From Malachius bipustulatus (taxonomy: Eukaryota > Arthropoda > Insecta > Coleoptera > Melyridae): a stretch of 64,000 nt of DNA. The stretch covers positions 13,767,507 through 13,831,506 of the forward strand of contig OU342632.1 in NCBI GenBank assembly GCA_910589415.1. The letters run 5' to 3'. Every line of letters begins with the position of its first letter. Position 1 is the stretch's first letter. Position numbers and translations under genes: made by a program. The notes under the pieces are model-generated. The model was not told the DNA's origin. It saw nothing but the letters and a program-made list of their open reading frames with translations, and searched no databases. Below are positions 1 to 12,589 of the stretch, in pieces.

Positions 1-343
1 AACCATTCATATCAGTCCGGTTGCATGCATGCGGCTGATGATTTTTTTCATTTCGGAGTCTGGGTCAATTTAATTGTACTGCAGGCTACGGCAAGGATCA
101 AATCGGATGAAAATATTTTTCCGGTAATTGGGGGTTTGCGTAGATGCCCTCCAGTAATTTTCATCCGTTTGGGAAATAATTTTTGGAACCGCTGGGCAAA
201 ATTCGGAAAAAATACTATAGCCGCCCAACGCCGAACGCCAGACCCCTACTCGACAACACGGATTTCGAGAACGACACTCGAACTATACAAAACCGTGCTT
301 TTCATCCGTTTGAGAGTTGCAAGGCATTTTTGTCACCGCGGCC
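1..343. other. No gene recognised
   Basis: This stretch lies downstream of the pogo-like relic that follows. The open frame on the plus strand has no recognisable motif. It may be the 3' flank of that dead transposon, but no terminal inverted repeat was found. Confidence 0.4.
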
Positions 344-955
344 CTAACTACTAGCAGTTTCGTTTTCTGGTGTTTTCTCCAAATCTTCAAAATTTCGATG
401 TTCACTTAAATAGGTAACTTCTTCATGAGAGTCTACTTCAGGGTGATGTTCTCCAAGTTCTGTCGCTGATTCTGTCAAGTTGTTGCGACTCATATTTTCT
501 GCTGCCATAAAATCTTCGTCCGTGAAAATTTTTGGATTGAATGGGAATATTCCACACTTTTCAAATCCCGAGGCAGCGTTTTTTATGGTTGCTCCTTTCT
601 CGTACGCAGTTTTAAACAGTTCAGGTATATCCTTTCCTGTTACTGTCCTCCCAAGGTGTTGTGTCATCCATGTAGAGGCTGCTTGATCATGAAATACATT
701 AATGCTCTTAAAAATCGCTACATCGAGTACTTAGTTGAAGTTTGTGTGTACAATGCGACGGCAACGATAACAAGATAACATTTTTACTCCTTGCCTTTAT
801 GACCGCTAAGTTTCTTGTATGGGACGTATGATGTATGCCCGTCCAATATGAGAAGTACCGGTTCAAACCACTTCTCAATAACTTCTTCGTTGTTCCAGTC
901 TTATTGTGTCTCAGCGGCAACAGCGTCAACAGGACCTCTATTAAGAAACTCACGG
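344..955 (-). pseudogene. pogo/Tigger-like DDE transposase, 3' fragment
   Basis: Degenerate C-terminal part of a pogo/Tigger (DDE_1) cut-and-paste transposase, read right to left. The right half (about 708-950) carries the segment after the second catalytic aspartate, recognisable as HTSHTRNLAVIKA followed by NVILLSLPSHCTHKLQ, which is normally preceded by a LLxxDGH motif; here the catalytic stretch itself is scrambled. The left half (344-667) holds the family's C-terminal motif GFEKCGIFPFNP and an acidic tail. The two halves are in different frames, so at least one frameshift separates them, and the N-terminal helix-turn-helix half is absent. Family assignment rests on these motifs only. No terminal repeats were seen. 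It cannot encode an active enzyme as it stands. Confidence 0.7.
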
Positions 956-1050
956 AGTAGGCTCCTGAAATTGACGTCTCTTATCGTGATGTCAAGCTAA
1001 CAAGTTCTATTTTAGTTTATAAATTTTCGTTTTATTTAATATCCTAAAAT

Positions 1051-1320
1051 TTAAGAATCGCAGCGAAACTTTCTATTAACCAGTGATGACAATATTTTTA
1101 AAAGTAAACTCATATTGATCAATTTTTGCTGCATACTGTGGTAGGTGCCTCCCATTCTACAAATATCCAGATAATTCTGATGATAAGGGATGAGATGCTT
1201 CTTTTCTGATGCAGCATTCTTCCTATTATTAGACTTATTAGCGATGACAGTCAAAGTGCTAGGTTGCCAATAATGATAAATTTTCGGGCAACGTTTTTGT
1301 ACAATATCAATTCTCACTTC
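1051..1320 (-). pseudogene. Possible piggyBac-like transposase fragment
   Basis: A weak match. The C-terminal part of a 138-codon open frame (1051-1467) reads YHYWQPSTLTVIANKSN and, later, RMGGTYHSMQQK. This recalls the order W-x-D-(x)n-SN and then MGG(T/V)DxxDQ in piggyBac-family (DDE_Tnp_1_7) transposases, but the key aspartates are missing. The N-terminal 50 residues match nothing I know. It could be chance; the call needs a profile search. Confidence 0.3.
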
Positions 1321-1467
1321 AAAGTGTAAAATCTGAAGGAAAATACAAAAATCTACCCAAACAAAAGCAAAAAATGTAGTGAGATTTTTAAATCGCAGCT
1401 TTTCAAGGCTTTTTAGATCAAAAACGTATACAGCTGTGTGCATAATTGACCAAAACCATCTAGTCAA

Positions 1468-2205
1468 TGAACTGATACGAAAATTTGTCTACCTTATTCA
1501 AATATATTCTAATTGGCATACCTATAGAATGCTTAGTAAGTTACATAAAATTTATTTATTTCACAAATTTACGACGTCGATCGCAGAACACGACAAATTA
1601 ACTGAGTCCATTGAAGGGTCTCTTAAAATAAAGCTCATTTAAACACCATCTGTTTTTCTTTTAAACTCTGAAATCACTGAATTCACGAAAATTCGGGATT
1701 ATTTTCATAATAAAAACGCTGAATGCTTCAGCCCGTTTCATCCCTGAACACTTTCATGGTGATTATTCCAAGCAAGATCTTGTAATAATGTAGGAGATAG
1801 GAAATGGATTGTTGAGCTTTTTGCGTGGCACTGCATTATATTCCGCCAACAGTGCTCCTGTTTGATTTATGACGCTTTTCTCATTCTAGCTGGATAATCC
1901 TGTGTGGTTATCATCTCACTTCTCCTAAATCTAGTCTGATTTACCTGCTTTTGAGCTCTAAATTCCGGAAAAACTCAGATAACATCTTTAATTATAAAAT
2001 GTAACCTAAAAATACTAATATCATAATTAAAACAGCCATTGCAGACATCTCCCTAAAATAGCAACATGATAAAATTCTGGCAGCTAATTCCACATACCAA
2101 AGGAATAACTTCACATCAGGGCGTAGGCAAAAATGCGGTTGTGATGATTAAAGACATAATGTACAAATTAATTAAAATAAGATTTTCTTTAATGATCGCA
2201 ACAAT
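1468..2205. other. No gene recognised, AT-rich
   Basis: AT-rich sequence with stops in all frames and no repeat that I could match elsewhere in the window. Confidence 0.4.
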
Positions 2206-2210
2206 ATCTC

Positions 2211-2285
2211 ATTAGATTTAGAATCGCCGTGAGTGGGCCATCATGACACCTCCACTGCGACCGAAGGTCTATTGTGGCTTATGGG
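2211..2285 (-). repeat. Dispersed repeat copy 1, non-LTR 3'-end-like
   Basis: A core of about 50 bp beginning GTGAGTGGGCCAT and ending GGTCTATTGTGGCT is shared almost perfectly with 39774-39829. Both copies begin, on the plus strand, with an ATTAGATT-type run; at the second copy this is a short TTAGA tandem. Read on the minus strand, this looks like a non-LTR retrotransposon 3' end with a microsatellite tail. The repetition is direct observation; the non-LTR origin is inference. Confidence 0.55.
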
Positions 2286-2286
2286 A

Positions 2287-2553
2287 ATGTTTCATGAGGT
2301 TCGATAAAAGTTCAAGATTTCCAAATAAGTCCTTCGGATCACTACAGTCAAGTCTGGCGAATATTTAAAAATTAAACCTTTTTCGAAATGAAAAGGAGGC
2401 GTAAAAATTCAAGATTCATTACAGATCTCCAAAAAAATCTTCAATTCTTTTAACGCCCCATTCTCATTTCTAAAAGGGTTTGGTTTTCGTCAGACTTGGC
2501 TATAGTGACCCGAAGGACTTATTTTAAAGTTTTGAACTTTATGAAACTTCCAT
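2287..2553. mobile_element. MITE-like inverted-repeat element
   Basis: The two ends are inverted copies of each other over roughly 90 bp: AAGTCCTTCGGATCACTACA on the left pairs with the complement of the segment around 2497-2520 (TATAGTGACCCGAAGGACTT). Shorter matches continue inwards (GGAGGCGT against AACGCCCC). It has no open frame. No clear target-site duplication was found, so the superfamily is unassigned. Confidence 0.65.
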
Positions 2554-2631
2554 CCCCGTTTCCATCTTAATAATTTGAGGTTCTACCGTCTTTTATTAAT
2601 ACTTTACATGCTGAATAACATGTCAACTGTC

Positions 2632-2656
2632 CTGATGATGGGATAAGACCCGAAAC
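2632..2656 (+). other. Hammerhead-ribozyme-like core motif
   Basis: CTGATGA is followed by a small hairpin (GGG, 6-nt loop, CCC) and then GAAAC, the order of the hammerhead ribozyme core. Such motifs occur in Penelope-like retroelements and other repeats. Deviations: one unpaired T sits between CTGATGA and the helix, and the following CCGGAAG lacks the U-H cleavage context expected after a short stem III. It is probably a degenerate relic rather than an active ribozyme. Confidence 0.3.
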
Positions 2657-2659
2657 CGG

Positions 2660-3585
2660 AAGACCAGCTTGCAATTCGTGAATTATACTCTTATATACAA
2701 GATTTTGCCTTTTTATTGATAAAAGCAGTGAATGTCTAAACAACAAGAAGTTTCAATTAGATGTTTCAAAACCTTGGCGTTCACCATGAGGATAAATTGG
2801 CATTAAAGTCCTTCCTGGTGTTTTATATTCAAATATTCTAGTAAAAAATTAACGTCAATAATAATAATATTAAAATTAAAATATAAAAATCATTGAATCA
2901 ATAATTGATTTTTTAACAGTAACTGTTATGCAATTTTATGAAATTTGAACAAATCCATTACATATTGCGTGTGCGAATCATTTCGATAACAACAGGTTTG
3001 TGAATTTTACACATGTTCCCTCATGGGATTAAGTTTTGCATTATTCGACATATCGCGAGAGTATAGCTACTTAGTTGTTCTACCATAGCCGCTACTCCTG
3101 ATTGTGATTTCTTACACCGTGATTAAAACAAAAATGCAACACTCTTTTCAATCTCATTTTAGAAAGGTATCTACAAAGGCTCACTTCCAAGTTATGAAAG
3201 TTGTTTTGTTATTGATAACTTCTATAGAAGGGGGTGAATAAAGTTAAATAAGTTTCAATGGTATCGTAAAATCGCCCTTAAATAATTTGCTTTCCTGAAT
3301 GTATCCTACTGCAATTTAAGAGTTTAAATCGTCCTGAAGACTGAGATAACTTGCAAGAGTGAACTCTACATAAAAAATTACTTCCTAATTTAAATACAGG
3401 TTAGATAGAAACTGACAAAATTAGTAAAATAATTATGAATCGAAATATGTGATCACTCTTTTAGAAGAACCGTGTTAATAAAACCGTATTGGTATATCAT
3501 TTTAGATTTGATATAGGTATGATTTGATAGATTTGAAATAATATGATTGAATACGACGATATTTTTGGAAGCTATACAGGGTTAT
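2660..3585. other. No gene recognised
   Basis: AT-rich, no frame of interest and no matched repeat seen. Confidence 0.4.
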
Positions 3586-3587
3586 TC

Positions 3588-3925
3588 ACGGTATACGCCA
3601 CAAAAGATTATGGCCGTGTCTCTGGATTTTAGGATCTTTTTATTTTTGGAGTGGATAGAGACCCGGCAGAGGTACGTTTTAAAATTATATTCATAATGTA
3701 CAGGGTGTCCCAAAAGCATGAAACATATCAAAGTTATGTTTTTTTAAATGGCATGCTCCTATGTTATTGCATTTGAGATTGCCTGGGAAGAAAAAAGAAG
3801 ATTGGCTTTTACAGTTGGTGTTTAAATTAAGAAGTTTGTGAGTTATAAACAAGTGAAAATCGTCTCAAAATGCCAAAATGTTTTCGATGCCGTGGCAGTT
3901 TAAATGTTTTACGACATACTTTTTG
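3588..3925. repeat. Dispersed repeat related to 30866-31170
   Basis: It starts with TACAGGGTTATTCACGGT (compare TACAGGGTCATTGACGGT at 30867), and shares a later stretch around TTAAATGGCATGCTCC and ATAAACAAGTGAAAA with the 31-kb copy. An internal TACAGGGTGTCCCAAAAG at about 3701 is the terminal sequence seen on the TA-flanked MITEs of this window. It is probably a composite of MITE fragments. Confidence 0.5.
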
Positions 3926-4067
3926 GAATGCCTTTATTTTGGATCCAACAGAGATTGAAACTTGACTTTAATATAAAAGCTATAACTGAATATAAGGAGT
4001 TATCATCAATAAAACTAAAAATTAGAAAAAATTGAGAATTATTGTTGCAGTTTATTAAGAAAGAGTT

Positions 4068-4300
4068 GTTTTAAGAGGGAACATGGCTCTTAACTTTATA
4101 GGTAAGACACAGTCACTCCACTTTTGTAATTTCACTTCGAGTACTAGCTAATTCAACCACAGAAAAATTTTTAAATATATAAATAGTTTTATAGACGAAC
4201 ACAACACACCCAAGGTATGAGTAGGATTCGAACCCACGCGGTAAAAGCGCCAACGGTATAGTAGACTGCTCTTCTAGCCCGCTGAGCTCCCGGCCGCTTC
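4068..4300 (-). mobile_element. tRNA-derived SINE, copy 1
   Basis: The head is at the right end and is tRNA-like: box A around 4268-4289 (minus AGCTCAGCGGGC) and a perfect box B GGGTTCGAATCC at 4224-4235, the internal RNA polymerase III promoter elements. The body (GTCTATAAAACTATTTATAT on minus) and the end before the A-run (CATGTTCCCTCTTAAAA) match the SINE at 10041-10285. Flanking near-repeats AAGAAAGAGTT (4057-4067) and AACAAAGAGTT (4301-4311) look like the target-site duplication. SINEs are moved in trans by a LINE; no partner LINE is evident here. Confidence 0.8.
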
Positions 4301-4311
4301 AACAAAGAGTT

Positions 4312-6465
4312 TATCAAATAAGAAAAGAGTATAAAACAAGCATGCACAGCGATAAAAACGAGTGTTTTGTTAAGAAATATTCTAACATCGCGGAAACATT
4401 GTTATTTATGATCGTGTAGTAGTAGATTTAAGTTTATTCCACGATATTTTGAAATTAGGTAAGTAAAGTGAAGTAAAGTTTAGGTTAGCCAAATTTCCAG
4501 TTGAATCGAGAGCGACAAGTTCTAAAATAATTTTTTTTAGTAAATAAACCTTGAAATTTCCATTTTTTTTATTTCAACGCCAGAGGGACTACAAAAAGTG
4601 AAAAAGTTCTATGCCAAAGTGTAGGCAAATATTTTTGAAAAGCCGTATTGAAAAAATATAAAATTTTAAATTACAAAACTTCAATTTGAAGTTGAAAAGG
4701 TAAAGATAAAATAACACCTCAAGAACTATAAACGGTAGCCTGCACGATCATTTATCGTCTGAGGTTGGCGGATCGAAATCTATTATTATTTTTTTTCCGA
4801 TACAATAAATTAAATTAATTATTGCAGAAAAATAATAATTATCGTAATATTGTACCTATCTATGTGAAATCGCTTTCAAGGTCGGGTTAAGGGTAATGGT
4901 GGTCGTAAAATGTCATTGGTGACTACTTTTAAAATGTCAAAAAATAAGGGCTGGCGCATGTGAAGTAGCACAAGAAATATTTTAAACTAGTGCTAATTGA
5001 GTAACTATTTTTTTCAAATGTTATGCTACATTTCGCTTTATGCCTGAGATTAGATTCTTACTATACTCTCTATACCTCTACCTAATAATATCCCTTCTAA
5101 TACCTACATCATAAATTGTCAAGATGTCCTTTCAAGAGCTTATGCTTGTGATTCCTGTTATAACATCGTTACTCTATTTAGCGCTAAGCCATCGTGTTAA
5201 GAGATTATAATCTGACCTAATTTAAACAATTTCCCTTCCAATACATCTTCTTTGTCGTATGCTCCAGGACTAATGCACCGTGATCGAATGGCCAATCTAT
5301 ACCGTACGTCCTTCCATCTTTCTCCGTCAATGGCGATTCATATATTTTCTTGGCGTGCAGTTCGATAAAGCCTCTAATTTGGTCAATTCAGCATTTGATA
5401 GAGTGTCTCCAGGGACGTACTCTTCTTCTATTTTCTCTTAAACTACTTGCTTTCTATAAGACCCTGATTTATCATCGTTTCACATGTAGGCTTAAAAAAG
5501 TTCATTCCGTACAGTGCACATAATTTCGGAAAATTTTGTTTAAAAGCCAAAAGTACAAAAAAATTAAGTTAAATTAGGATCGTGGGTGTTACTAATACCT
5601 ATATGAATATAGAGGTGTAGTATATCCTCTAAAGCATTTGCCGCAATTAGTTTAATCAGCTATTTCTGTTGATAAAAATTAAATATTTCAAAATTTGCTA
5701 ATCAAATAATAATAATTATAGATAGTAATAGGTACCTACTTTCTGCTAATAAATAATGATATGTTGGGCAGTTATAAACTCGATTATTTATTAAAATTCA
5801 ATAAAACCCTGAATAGTATCATCCCCCAATTTGCGCCTTTTCACTTTAATCGTGTCCTAGTTGAGAAGATATTCCCCCACTACTGCCAAAATAAACAGAG
5901 CCAACTATCTGTTTTTATCACTCGCCGGGTGCTCGTTCTCGTCCGGCGCCCTCTAATTCCGTGCTAATTTATCTTCGGCAGCTTGCCGTGTGAAATTCGC
6001 TTTAGAGCGCGTTATTTGCTCTGGCAAAATGCCGTTAATTAGGAAAGCGAGGCGGAAAGTTGGCCTGGAGTCGTAACGGAGAGGTCGCAGGTTGGCTGGA
6101 TTGTTTGTCGTCATTTTATATAGCTTTGTCTAGCACGTTTTTGTCCCTGTTTGTATTTCACAAAAAGTCATCATAGTTTTGATGCAGAAAGGTAAAAACT
6201 GAAGATAATTTAAATACCGTATAACATTTTTTAGGACATAGTCATGCTGCCATATCACACCCCATTTCATCAAGGCAATATGAAATTTATTAGATTTACC
6301 AAGCATGCAGCTCACATAAATGTCCAGTTTCGAATTTTTATAAGATATAGGTAATATAAGTAATCTTTTGACAGGAACTTTTTAGCATACTTTTCTATAC
6401 AATCCAATATGAGAAGAAAAACATTACTCAAAAAAAGATTTATAAATAATTAAAGAGTTAAAAAT
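4312..6465. other. No gene recognised; GC-richer patch at about 5890-6085
   Basis: Mostly AT-rich with stops. A short tRNA-like box B remnant sits near 4769. The patch at 5890-6085 is visibly richer in CpG than its surroundings. I translated it on both strands and found no convincing protein; it could be an untranslated exon, a regulatory element or part of an unrecognised repeat. Confidence 0.35.
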
Positions 6466-6540
6466 AGAGGTGGCAGCGTCAACGCCTTAACAGTCAGCAA
6501 CCTAAAGCGCTCGCTCTAATAGCATTTAGTCTTTGAACTT
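6466..6540 (-). repeat. SINE head fragment
   Basis: GGTGGCAGCGTCAA followed by CAGTCAGCAACCTAA resembles the tRNA-like head of the SINE at 29470-29624 (GGTGGCAGCGTCAATG, AGTCAGCGACCTAA). Only the head is present; the body is absent. Confidence 0.5.
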
Positions 6541-9368
6541 TAACTAAATAGACATCGAGATAATCTAATACTTATTTTTTTTCCGCTTTTGTTTGATATG
6601 TCATGAAATGTTACAATAACTTAGGTAATTGAATGTAACTTTTTATTCTAGTCAAAATCGTAGTTGATCCTACGACCGATCTCTAATAATAAGGTCAACT
6701 GGATTTAAATCAACAGGACAAGCTCAATAAATTATGCAAACTGGAGAAAAAGAGCACTTTGCATGTGTTTCCGCAGAGCTGCTAGTCCGAAAACGAATTT
6801 CATTCATTCAATTTGCGAGAAACTCGTGCAGAACCCTCTGACTGTTCTCTCCTGTGGCGGTGTTTCTTATTATTCAAAGGACGCGTAACAAGGAAAGGCG
6901 ACGTGTGCCTTCTATCGCCTTGCCCTTGCCTCGTCACTGCTTGTTCCTTGCTGAGCAGGCGTAACGTAGCCTTGATGGAACTCATTTGATATGCGCCTCT
7001 CGTTTTGTCTTACACCAAGTCAGCGAGAAAATCTGTTGGTTTCTTGAATCAGCATTTCAATAATGACCCTATTCAGAGTTGGTGCAATTTTATAGGGTTG
7101 TAAAGTTCTTTTTTGAATAAGAACTAAGAATTCTACCCATTTAGTAGGTCTATTCTTTGTTGAGGTTTTCCAACACTGAAAAGAATAAGTAATCTAACCG
7201 GTAGATTACCAATTATAAACGTTGAAGAAGCTTTAATTGAGAAACGCATGGCACAAACTGAATAAACTTGTTTCTATAAAACACTTTCCAAAACGTTGTT
7301 CCATCTATTAAGACAGTCGCATCACTCCTCCTCTTTGATTGATTGACCTTTTTTCTTGAGGATGAAAAATGCGTTTCAACTGGTGTCAATCAACTGGTGT
7401 AGTGATGTTATTCTAGAATACTTTTTTCTGGATTGCGTTTAAAATAGCCTTGATAATATGGTTTCGCCAATACAAGAAGTCCTACAAAATATCTATAATC
7501 TAGAATAGAACTGAGGTTAGGGGAACCTATTATAAGCATTCCTGAGAAACAGGAGTTTCTGGATAGTTATTCAAAATCCATCTTCTGGATCTAGACAGAA
7601 CATCCAAAAATCTGTCTTGACGTTAGAAAATTTCTAATTTTTCGTGTAATCTGATGGGATGCTTTGGTAATTAATATACTTATTTAATAATAATAAATTA
7701 ATAATGAATAAAATTAAACATCATTTATCCGCAATACTAATTCTGCATTATTAGCGTACAATTGATTCCTTTATCTGGGAAGTTTATTTCAGTAAGTATT
7801 GAGCTTGGATATAAACTTTTCCTTGAGTATACCAAAAATAGGATGATGCTATTGTGGATTATTGTTGACGTCATCTGATAACAATCGAGTCTATCAAATG
7901 AACGACGTTCTAACGTGAAGTCGTAAAAGAACAAATCTTTTAACTTGTTCAGTTTATCATTTCAGACAGAGAACATAGAGCTTTTATGTTCCAAAACAGC
8001 TGAAATAGAGAAAGGAGGATTTTCTATAATCTGACTGCGTATACAAAATAGACAGCTGCCTTCCCTTCAAATACCATATAGCCTTTTGGACGTTATTGTA
8101 TGTCGTATTATCTAAGAAAAAGCTCTGTTGCATGACTTCAGAATATTTATGCTATCAAACGTCAAGTTAAGCAGATATTTCATTTTATGTAGGTATACTG
8201 CTTCAAGCGAAATAAACTGCTTATTTATATTCCTATTGTAAACAAATCGTAACATAGCAAAAACTATCCTAATATTGTTCGCCTTCCGTCTGCATGTATT
8301 CTGATCTGACTAACAAATCACTATAAAATTCTTAGACCTGTTCATCTTAAGACTTCTTTACACTTAAATTAGGTAAATAAGTAGAACTCTCACTGTATAA
8401 ATGTATACTTCTTTGGAATCTGCTCAATATAATTCAACTCTCAATAATGGAACTCAATTTATATGCATTTCTCGTAACCTCCGCCCAGTAAATCAATTAC
8501 GTGAAAAAAAATTATTGAATCAGAGTTTCTTGAATCAGCGTTTCAATGATGCTATTCGGAATGATGCGTTGTTTCGAAGTTTTTCAGGGTTTGAATTCAT
8601 TCATTAGCATTTCTGTCAACGGTGCTGCCTCCAAGAATATAAAACTGTCGCTGTGTTCTCTCGTTAACGGGATCAAAATTTTAATGGATGGAAGTTTCAA
8701 TAATGAAAAAACAAATGGAAAATTTGTATTTGATAAAATGTTATAAACCTTACTACAAACTCGTAGTAAAAGCTAAGGAATATTCAAATTAAGTATTCAT
8801 AGTTATTTCGCTAACTTTGTTAAAATAGTTTCAAGTTGATACATACAATAGACTCTGCACCAGATATAGACGCAGAGAAACTTATACAACTTCTGAAATC
8901 TTGGTAGCACGTCTTATTGTCCCCCATAGGTGCAATTGACTTCATGCTTGCTTATCTTCTTATTGTGTCTTAGTGGAAGTTAATAGAAGTTTTTTTTTCC
9001 AGGTAAGCATCTATAGATGTTCTATAGCTGAAGAAAGATTACTGAAGAGAGTTGCTTGGAGTTAGAGAAATGCAGCTTTAAAAAAGGTGCTTCCTTACTG
9101 CTGATTGGGAGCAATTACCAGAAAGTGTCGTCTCAGGTAACGATGGTTGCGAGTGGTTTGAAAATTGTAATATCGATAATTCGTTGATCAAAGATCAAGT
9201 GGGATCAAGTTATTCTACATGGAATATCAGCCATAAGTATTCAACAATAATTATTGAGAAGCTTTGGATTATCTTCACCCTTTTATAATAATATCTTATA
9301 TACATTACATTGAACAAGATTCTTTGAGCCGGAAAAATAATTGCCTACATATTCAAGTTAAGACTATA
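6541..9368. other. No gene recognised
   Basis: Long AT-rich interval. A GC-richer patch at about 6775-7010 has an open minus frame of 61 codons without recognisable motifs. The other short frames have no supporting features. Confidence 0.35.
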
Positions 9369-9371
9369 ATA

Positions 9372-10336
9372 CCGGGTGTCTCTTTGAAAACTATCCGGCC
9401 TGAATAACTCCGTTGGTGCATGTTTTGTTTTGAGGAAAATCCTGAGACAGGTCAATTTTTGTTTCTCGAGGGACGCCTTTTGACACCAAATTTAACCTTG
9501 ACGAAAAAAACCCTATCCCCAGCAGCACCCGTCTCAAAAATTTAAAAGATTTAGAAATGGAGGCCAATCACTCCTTATTTTAAAGGCAATCTGATTCTCT
9601 ATGCGACTGTTTAATTTTTTTAGGTTTGTGTAAATTTTTTTAGTACCAAGTTTTATGATTAAATTTATGAGTATCTCAGAGAAGTCGGAGTTGGTGTTTT
9701 TTTATGAAAATTCTGAGACTTGTCATTTTGGTTTTAAAAGGTGTCCCCCGGGAAACAAAAATTGACCAGTCTCAAAACTTTTCTCAAAACAAAACATTAA
9801 CTCCAACTTTTCTTTACTTACAAATTGATACTAAAAAAATTGGCACAAACCTAAAAACAATAATTAGAGAATAAGATTACCTTATAAATTAGGAGTCATT
9901 TAAATTATTTAAAATTACTAAAAATTCTTGAGACGGGGGCTGCTGGGGGTAAGGGTTTTTTGCGTCAAGGTTAAATTTAACGTCAAAAGGTGTTCCCGAG
10001 GACGGGGACCAGGATTTTCCTAAAAACAAAACACTAATGGTCGGAACGAGCAGCTCAACGGCTTAGAGGAGCAGCCTACTAATCCGTTGGCGCTGTCACC
10101 GTGTGGGTTCAAATGTCACTGGTGCCTTGAGTGTTTAGTTCGTCTATAAAACTATTTATATATTTATAAATTTGTCTGTGGCTGTAGGACCTAATTCTCG
10201 AAGACAAATTGCCAGAGTGGAGCGACTGCGTCTTACCTACCTACATAAATTCCCTCAGCCAAGACCGATGTTCCCTCTTAAAAAAAAAACACCAACGGAT
10301 TTATTCAGGGTGGATAGTTTTCAAAAGGACACCCGG
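9372..10336. mobile_element. Foldback/MITE element flanked by TA, hosting a SINE
   Basis: The outer ends are inverted repeats beginning CCGGGTGTC(C)TTTTGAAAACTAT and lie between TA dinucleotides (9370-9371, 10337-10338), the duplication typical of Tc1/mariner-type elements. The inversion continues inwards: the 9430-9560 stretch (GACAGGTCAATTTTTGTTTC and the CCCTATCCCCAGCAGC run) is mirrored around 9740-10030. It is non-coding. A SINE lies in the right arm, so the foldback element is older than that SINE. Confidence 0.75.
10041..10285 (+). mobile_element. tRNA-derived SINE, copy 2
   Basis: Same family as 4068-4300: tRNA-like head (CAGCTCAACGGCTTAGAGGA, box B-like GGGTTCAAATG at 10105-10115), shared body with GTCTATAAAACTATTTATAT, and the end GATGTTCCCTCTTAAAAAAA. 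The 13-bp flanks AAAACACTAATGG (about 10028-10040) and AAAACACCAACGG (10286-10298) are a target-site duplication with two changes. Box B is more decayed than in copy 1. Confidence 0.8.
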
Positions 10337-10338
10337 TA

Positions 10339-12589
10339 TACAGTTGACAACTTTAAGTTTTTTAGTTTTGAGAGCGTTTAAGACAGCAATGAGTCTGCTA
10401 ACGTCGGAAAAGTTTAAGATTAGTACATCGCTGATGTTAACAGGGAGGGTATCGTTTCGTCCTTATCATGGACTCATCAGCATATCAAATCAGTCAGACC
10501 CGCGCCACACATACTGTACGAAAGTTGAAAGTTATATTTGTTCTAACCGGTGTTTTATGTTTGTAGTGACCTGAAATTTTAATGAACTAGTAAGCAACCA
10601 GAGAAACGTGCGTGTCAATAGTCCTTGCTAATAGTAGCTGATGTTAACTATATGTGAGAGACAGACAGACCTCTTGAGAAAATTCAATTCTGGAATCTAT
10701 CACATCAAAAGAAGCTCTATTTTCAAACCGGGATTTGAAACCATTGCTAAGTTTTTCTTAAAAATGTTTTTGATGCACAAAGGGCTGCAGGATTCTGTGG
10801 CATGGGATCTCCGCAGCCGTCTTTGTAGATACCTCAATAAGATAATGATGCGCCAATCCAGGACATGCTTCTATACATCAATATCTAATTCATCATGAAG
10901 TGGAGCATATTGTCTTACTCCTACGCTTTTTTTTTTGATTTGGAAAATTTTTGACATTGACCTAGCAACTTTTATTTATAAAACTCGATGATACCTCTTG
11001 GAATCACATTATATCGAGTAAAATAATAGATAAGTCAAACCATGTATTATTCTTATTTTTAGTAACAGTTATATCTTCTTCACCGTGATGTGAGTTCCTT
11101 GTAAAATCAAGACAGTCTTATATAATCCCCACATGTAATCTCAACATCTGAAATTCCCCCATTTAAAACAATGAATTCCAAGCTCCATTAACATTATCCC
11201 CGGAATAACTCAAAACTCATAATGCACATCGTTATATCGGATTAACCCAATATATCTGATAGAATAGGCACACTCGGAGGAGATTTATCGAGCGCTTTAC
11301 GCACATAATCGCTGGAAAGCACAGTCAACGGCACCAAAATCTTCTTAGGATTTCAAGTCTCGAGATGAGATTAGAGAGGCTCAGTGATATTTGGTAACAA
11401 TATCTTAAGTGCGCAAAATAATCGTGATTTTCTACGCTTAGTACCTACTTTCAGCATATAATTGAATTTGTGATAATTCGTACCTTGCGTAATTTCCTGA
11501 GCAGGATATTTAGATGCAAATCTAATTCTCTTATCTTATTTCGAGCCTGATTTCTACGTTCACTTAAATTTATAATTTACGTTTAAAACGTTATTGCCTG
11601 TATCACGCATACAGGCAATACAGCTTATAAATTTACATATTAATCATGCTTTGTTAATTAAGTTATTAATATTTTACATTTATTTTTAGTGGACATTAAT
11701 TTCACGTGTAGATGGTACACTTATAATTTTTTCTGCTCAGGACTGATACTCCTTGCAAAGTTTCCATATTGTTATATTAGAATCTCGAACTTATAAAGTA
11801 ATAATAATAATTGTATTAATTTATAGTATAGTCATATATGTATACCCACGAAGCGGCTTAGTAAAGATTTGAGTCCTTTCTTATTCACTTAGCATTGATA
11901 TGATGAGATGTGTAGCCTCAATTTTGGGAACCCAATCCTCGCTTCTTGAATTACGGCCATCTCCAAAACGCGCGTTGAAGCCATAAAGGACGACGCAACT
12001 AAGAGGGGTGGGACGGTAATTTCGGAATTCATTAGTTAGAAACTTTAGTTCTAATGAAGCTGTATAACGGCAACGCATTCATCCGTAAGGCACTTCTTTG
12101 GAATAACAGAAATGGTGTTTAGTTTCCACAGCTCCATCATTTCCAGTTCCATTCAGTAAAGTTTTTTCTGTATTTAATATCATTAGGGGACAATGAAATG
12201 TAATTTGTATTGTCGATCGGTGACATTTAAGATTTATTTAAAATTTATAGGTGCAACAAGTGGATTAAAGTATTATTTGTTTTGTCTTGAAGAAGAAAAA
12301 ACCTTCTTGCGCATCCATCGCAGAAACAGTGTATTTTTATGCGATTCAACAATGAAAATTATTGCCGCCTTTTAAATTGGCTTTCTGAATTTTTCAATAG
12401 TCAGGTCGAATTTGCGTAGTGGTTTACTGTGAAAATTTCATTTCATTTCGTTTGAAAGCGTGCCGTAAAATAGATTTTTACATTATAAACCAAAAAAAAA
12501 TTGGCAAAATTTAACAATTTCGTCTCTTGTCCTATATACCCGCCACTGACTAACTTTAAAAAGTTACAGGCGAGTTCTGAAAACCGAAC
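10339..12589. other. No gene recognised
   Basis: No convincing coding sequence. The only structure noticed is the short hairpin at 11592-11620. Confidence 0.35.
11592..11620. repeat. Perfect 12-bp hairpin
   Basis: TATTGCCTGTAT and ATACAGGCAATA are exact inverse complements separated by the 5-nt loop CACGC. No flanking gene explains it; there is no T-run suggesting an RNA polymerase III terminator. Confidence 0.7.

Noticed and set aside
1051..1467. An intact 138-codon gene
   Set aside because: Only a weak, partial resemblance to piggyBac transposase near its end; no catalytic residues; kept only as a low-confidence fragment.
4735..4795. tRNA gene near 4.7 kb
   Set aside because: A box B-like GGATCGAAATC is present but no acceptor stem or D arm pairs; at most a SINE remnant.
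10172..10574. Overlapping plus-strand open frames of 69 and 121 codons
   Set aside because: They start inside the SINE and cross the foldback end; no protein motif.
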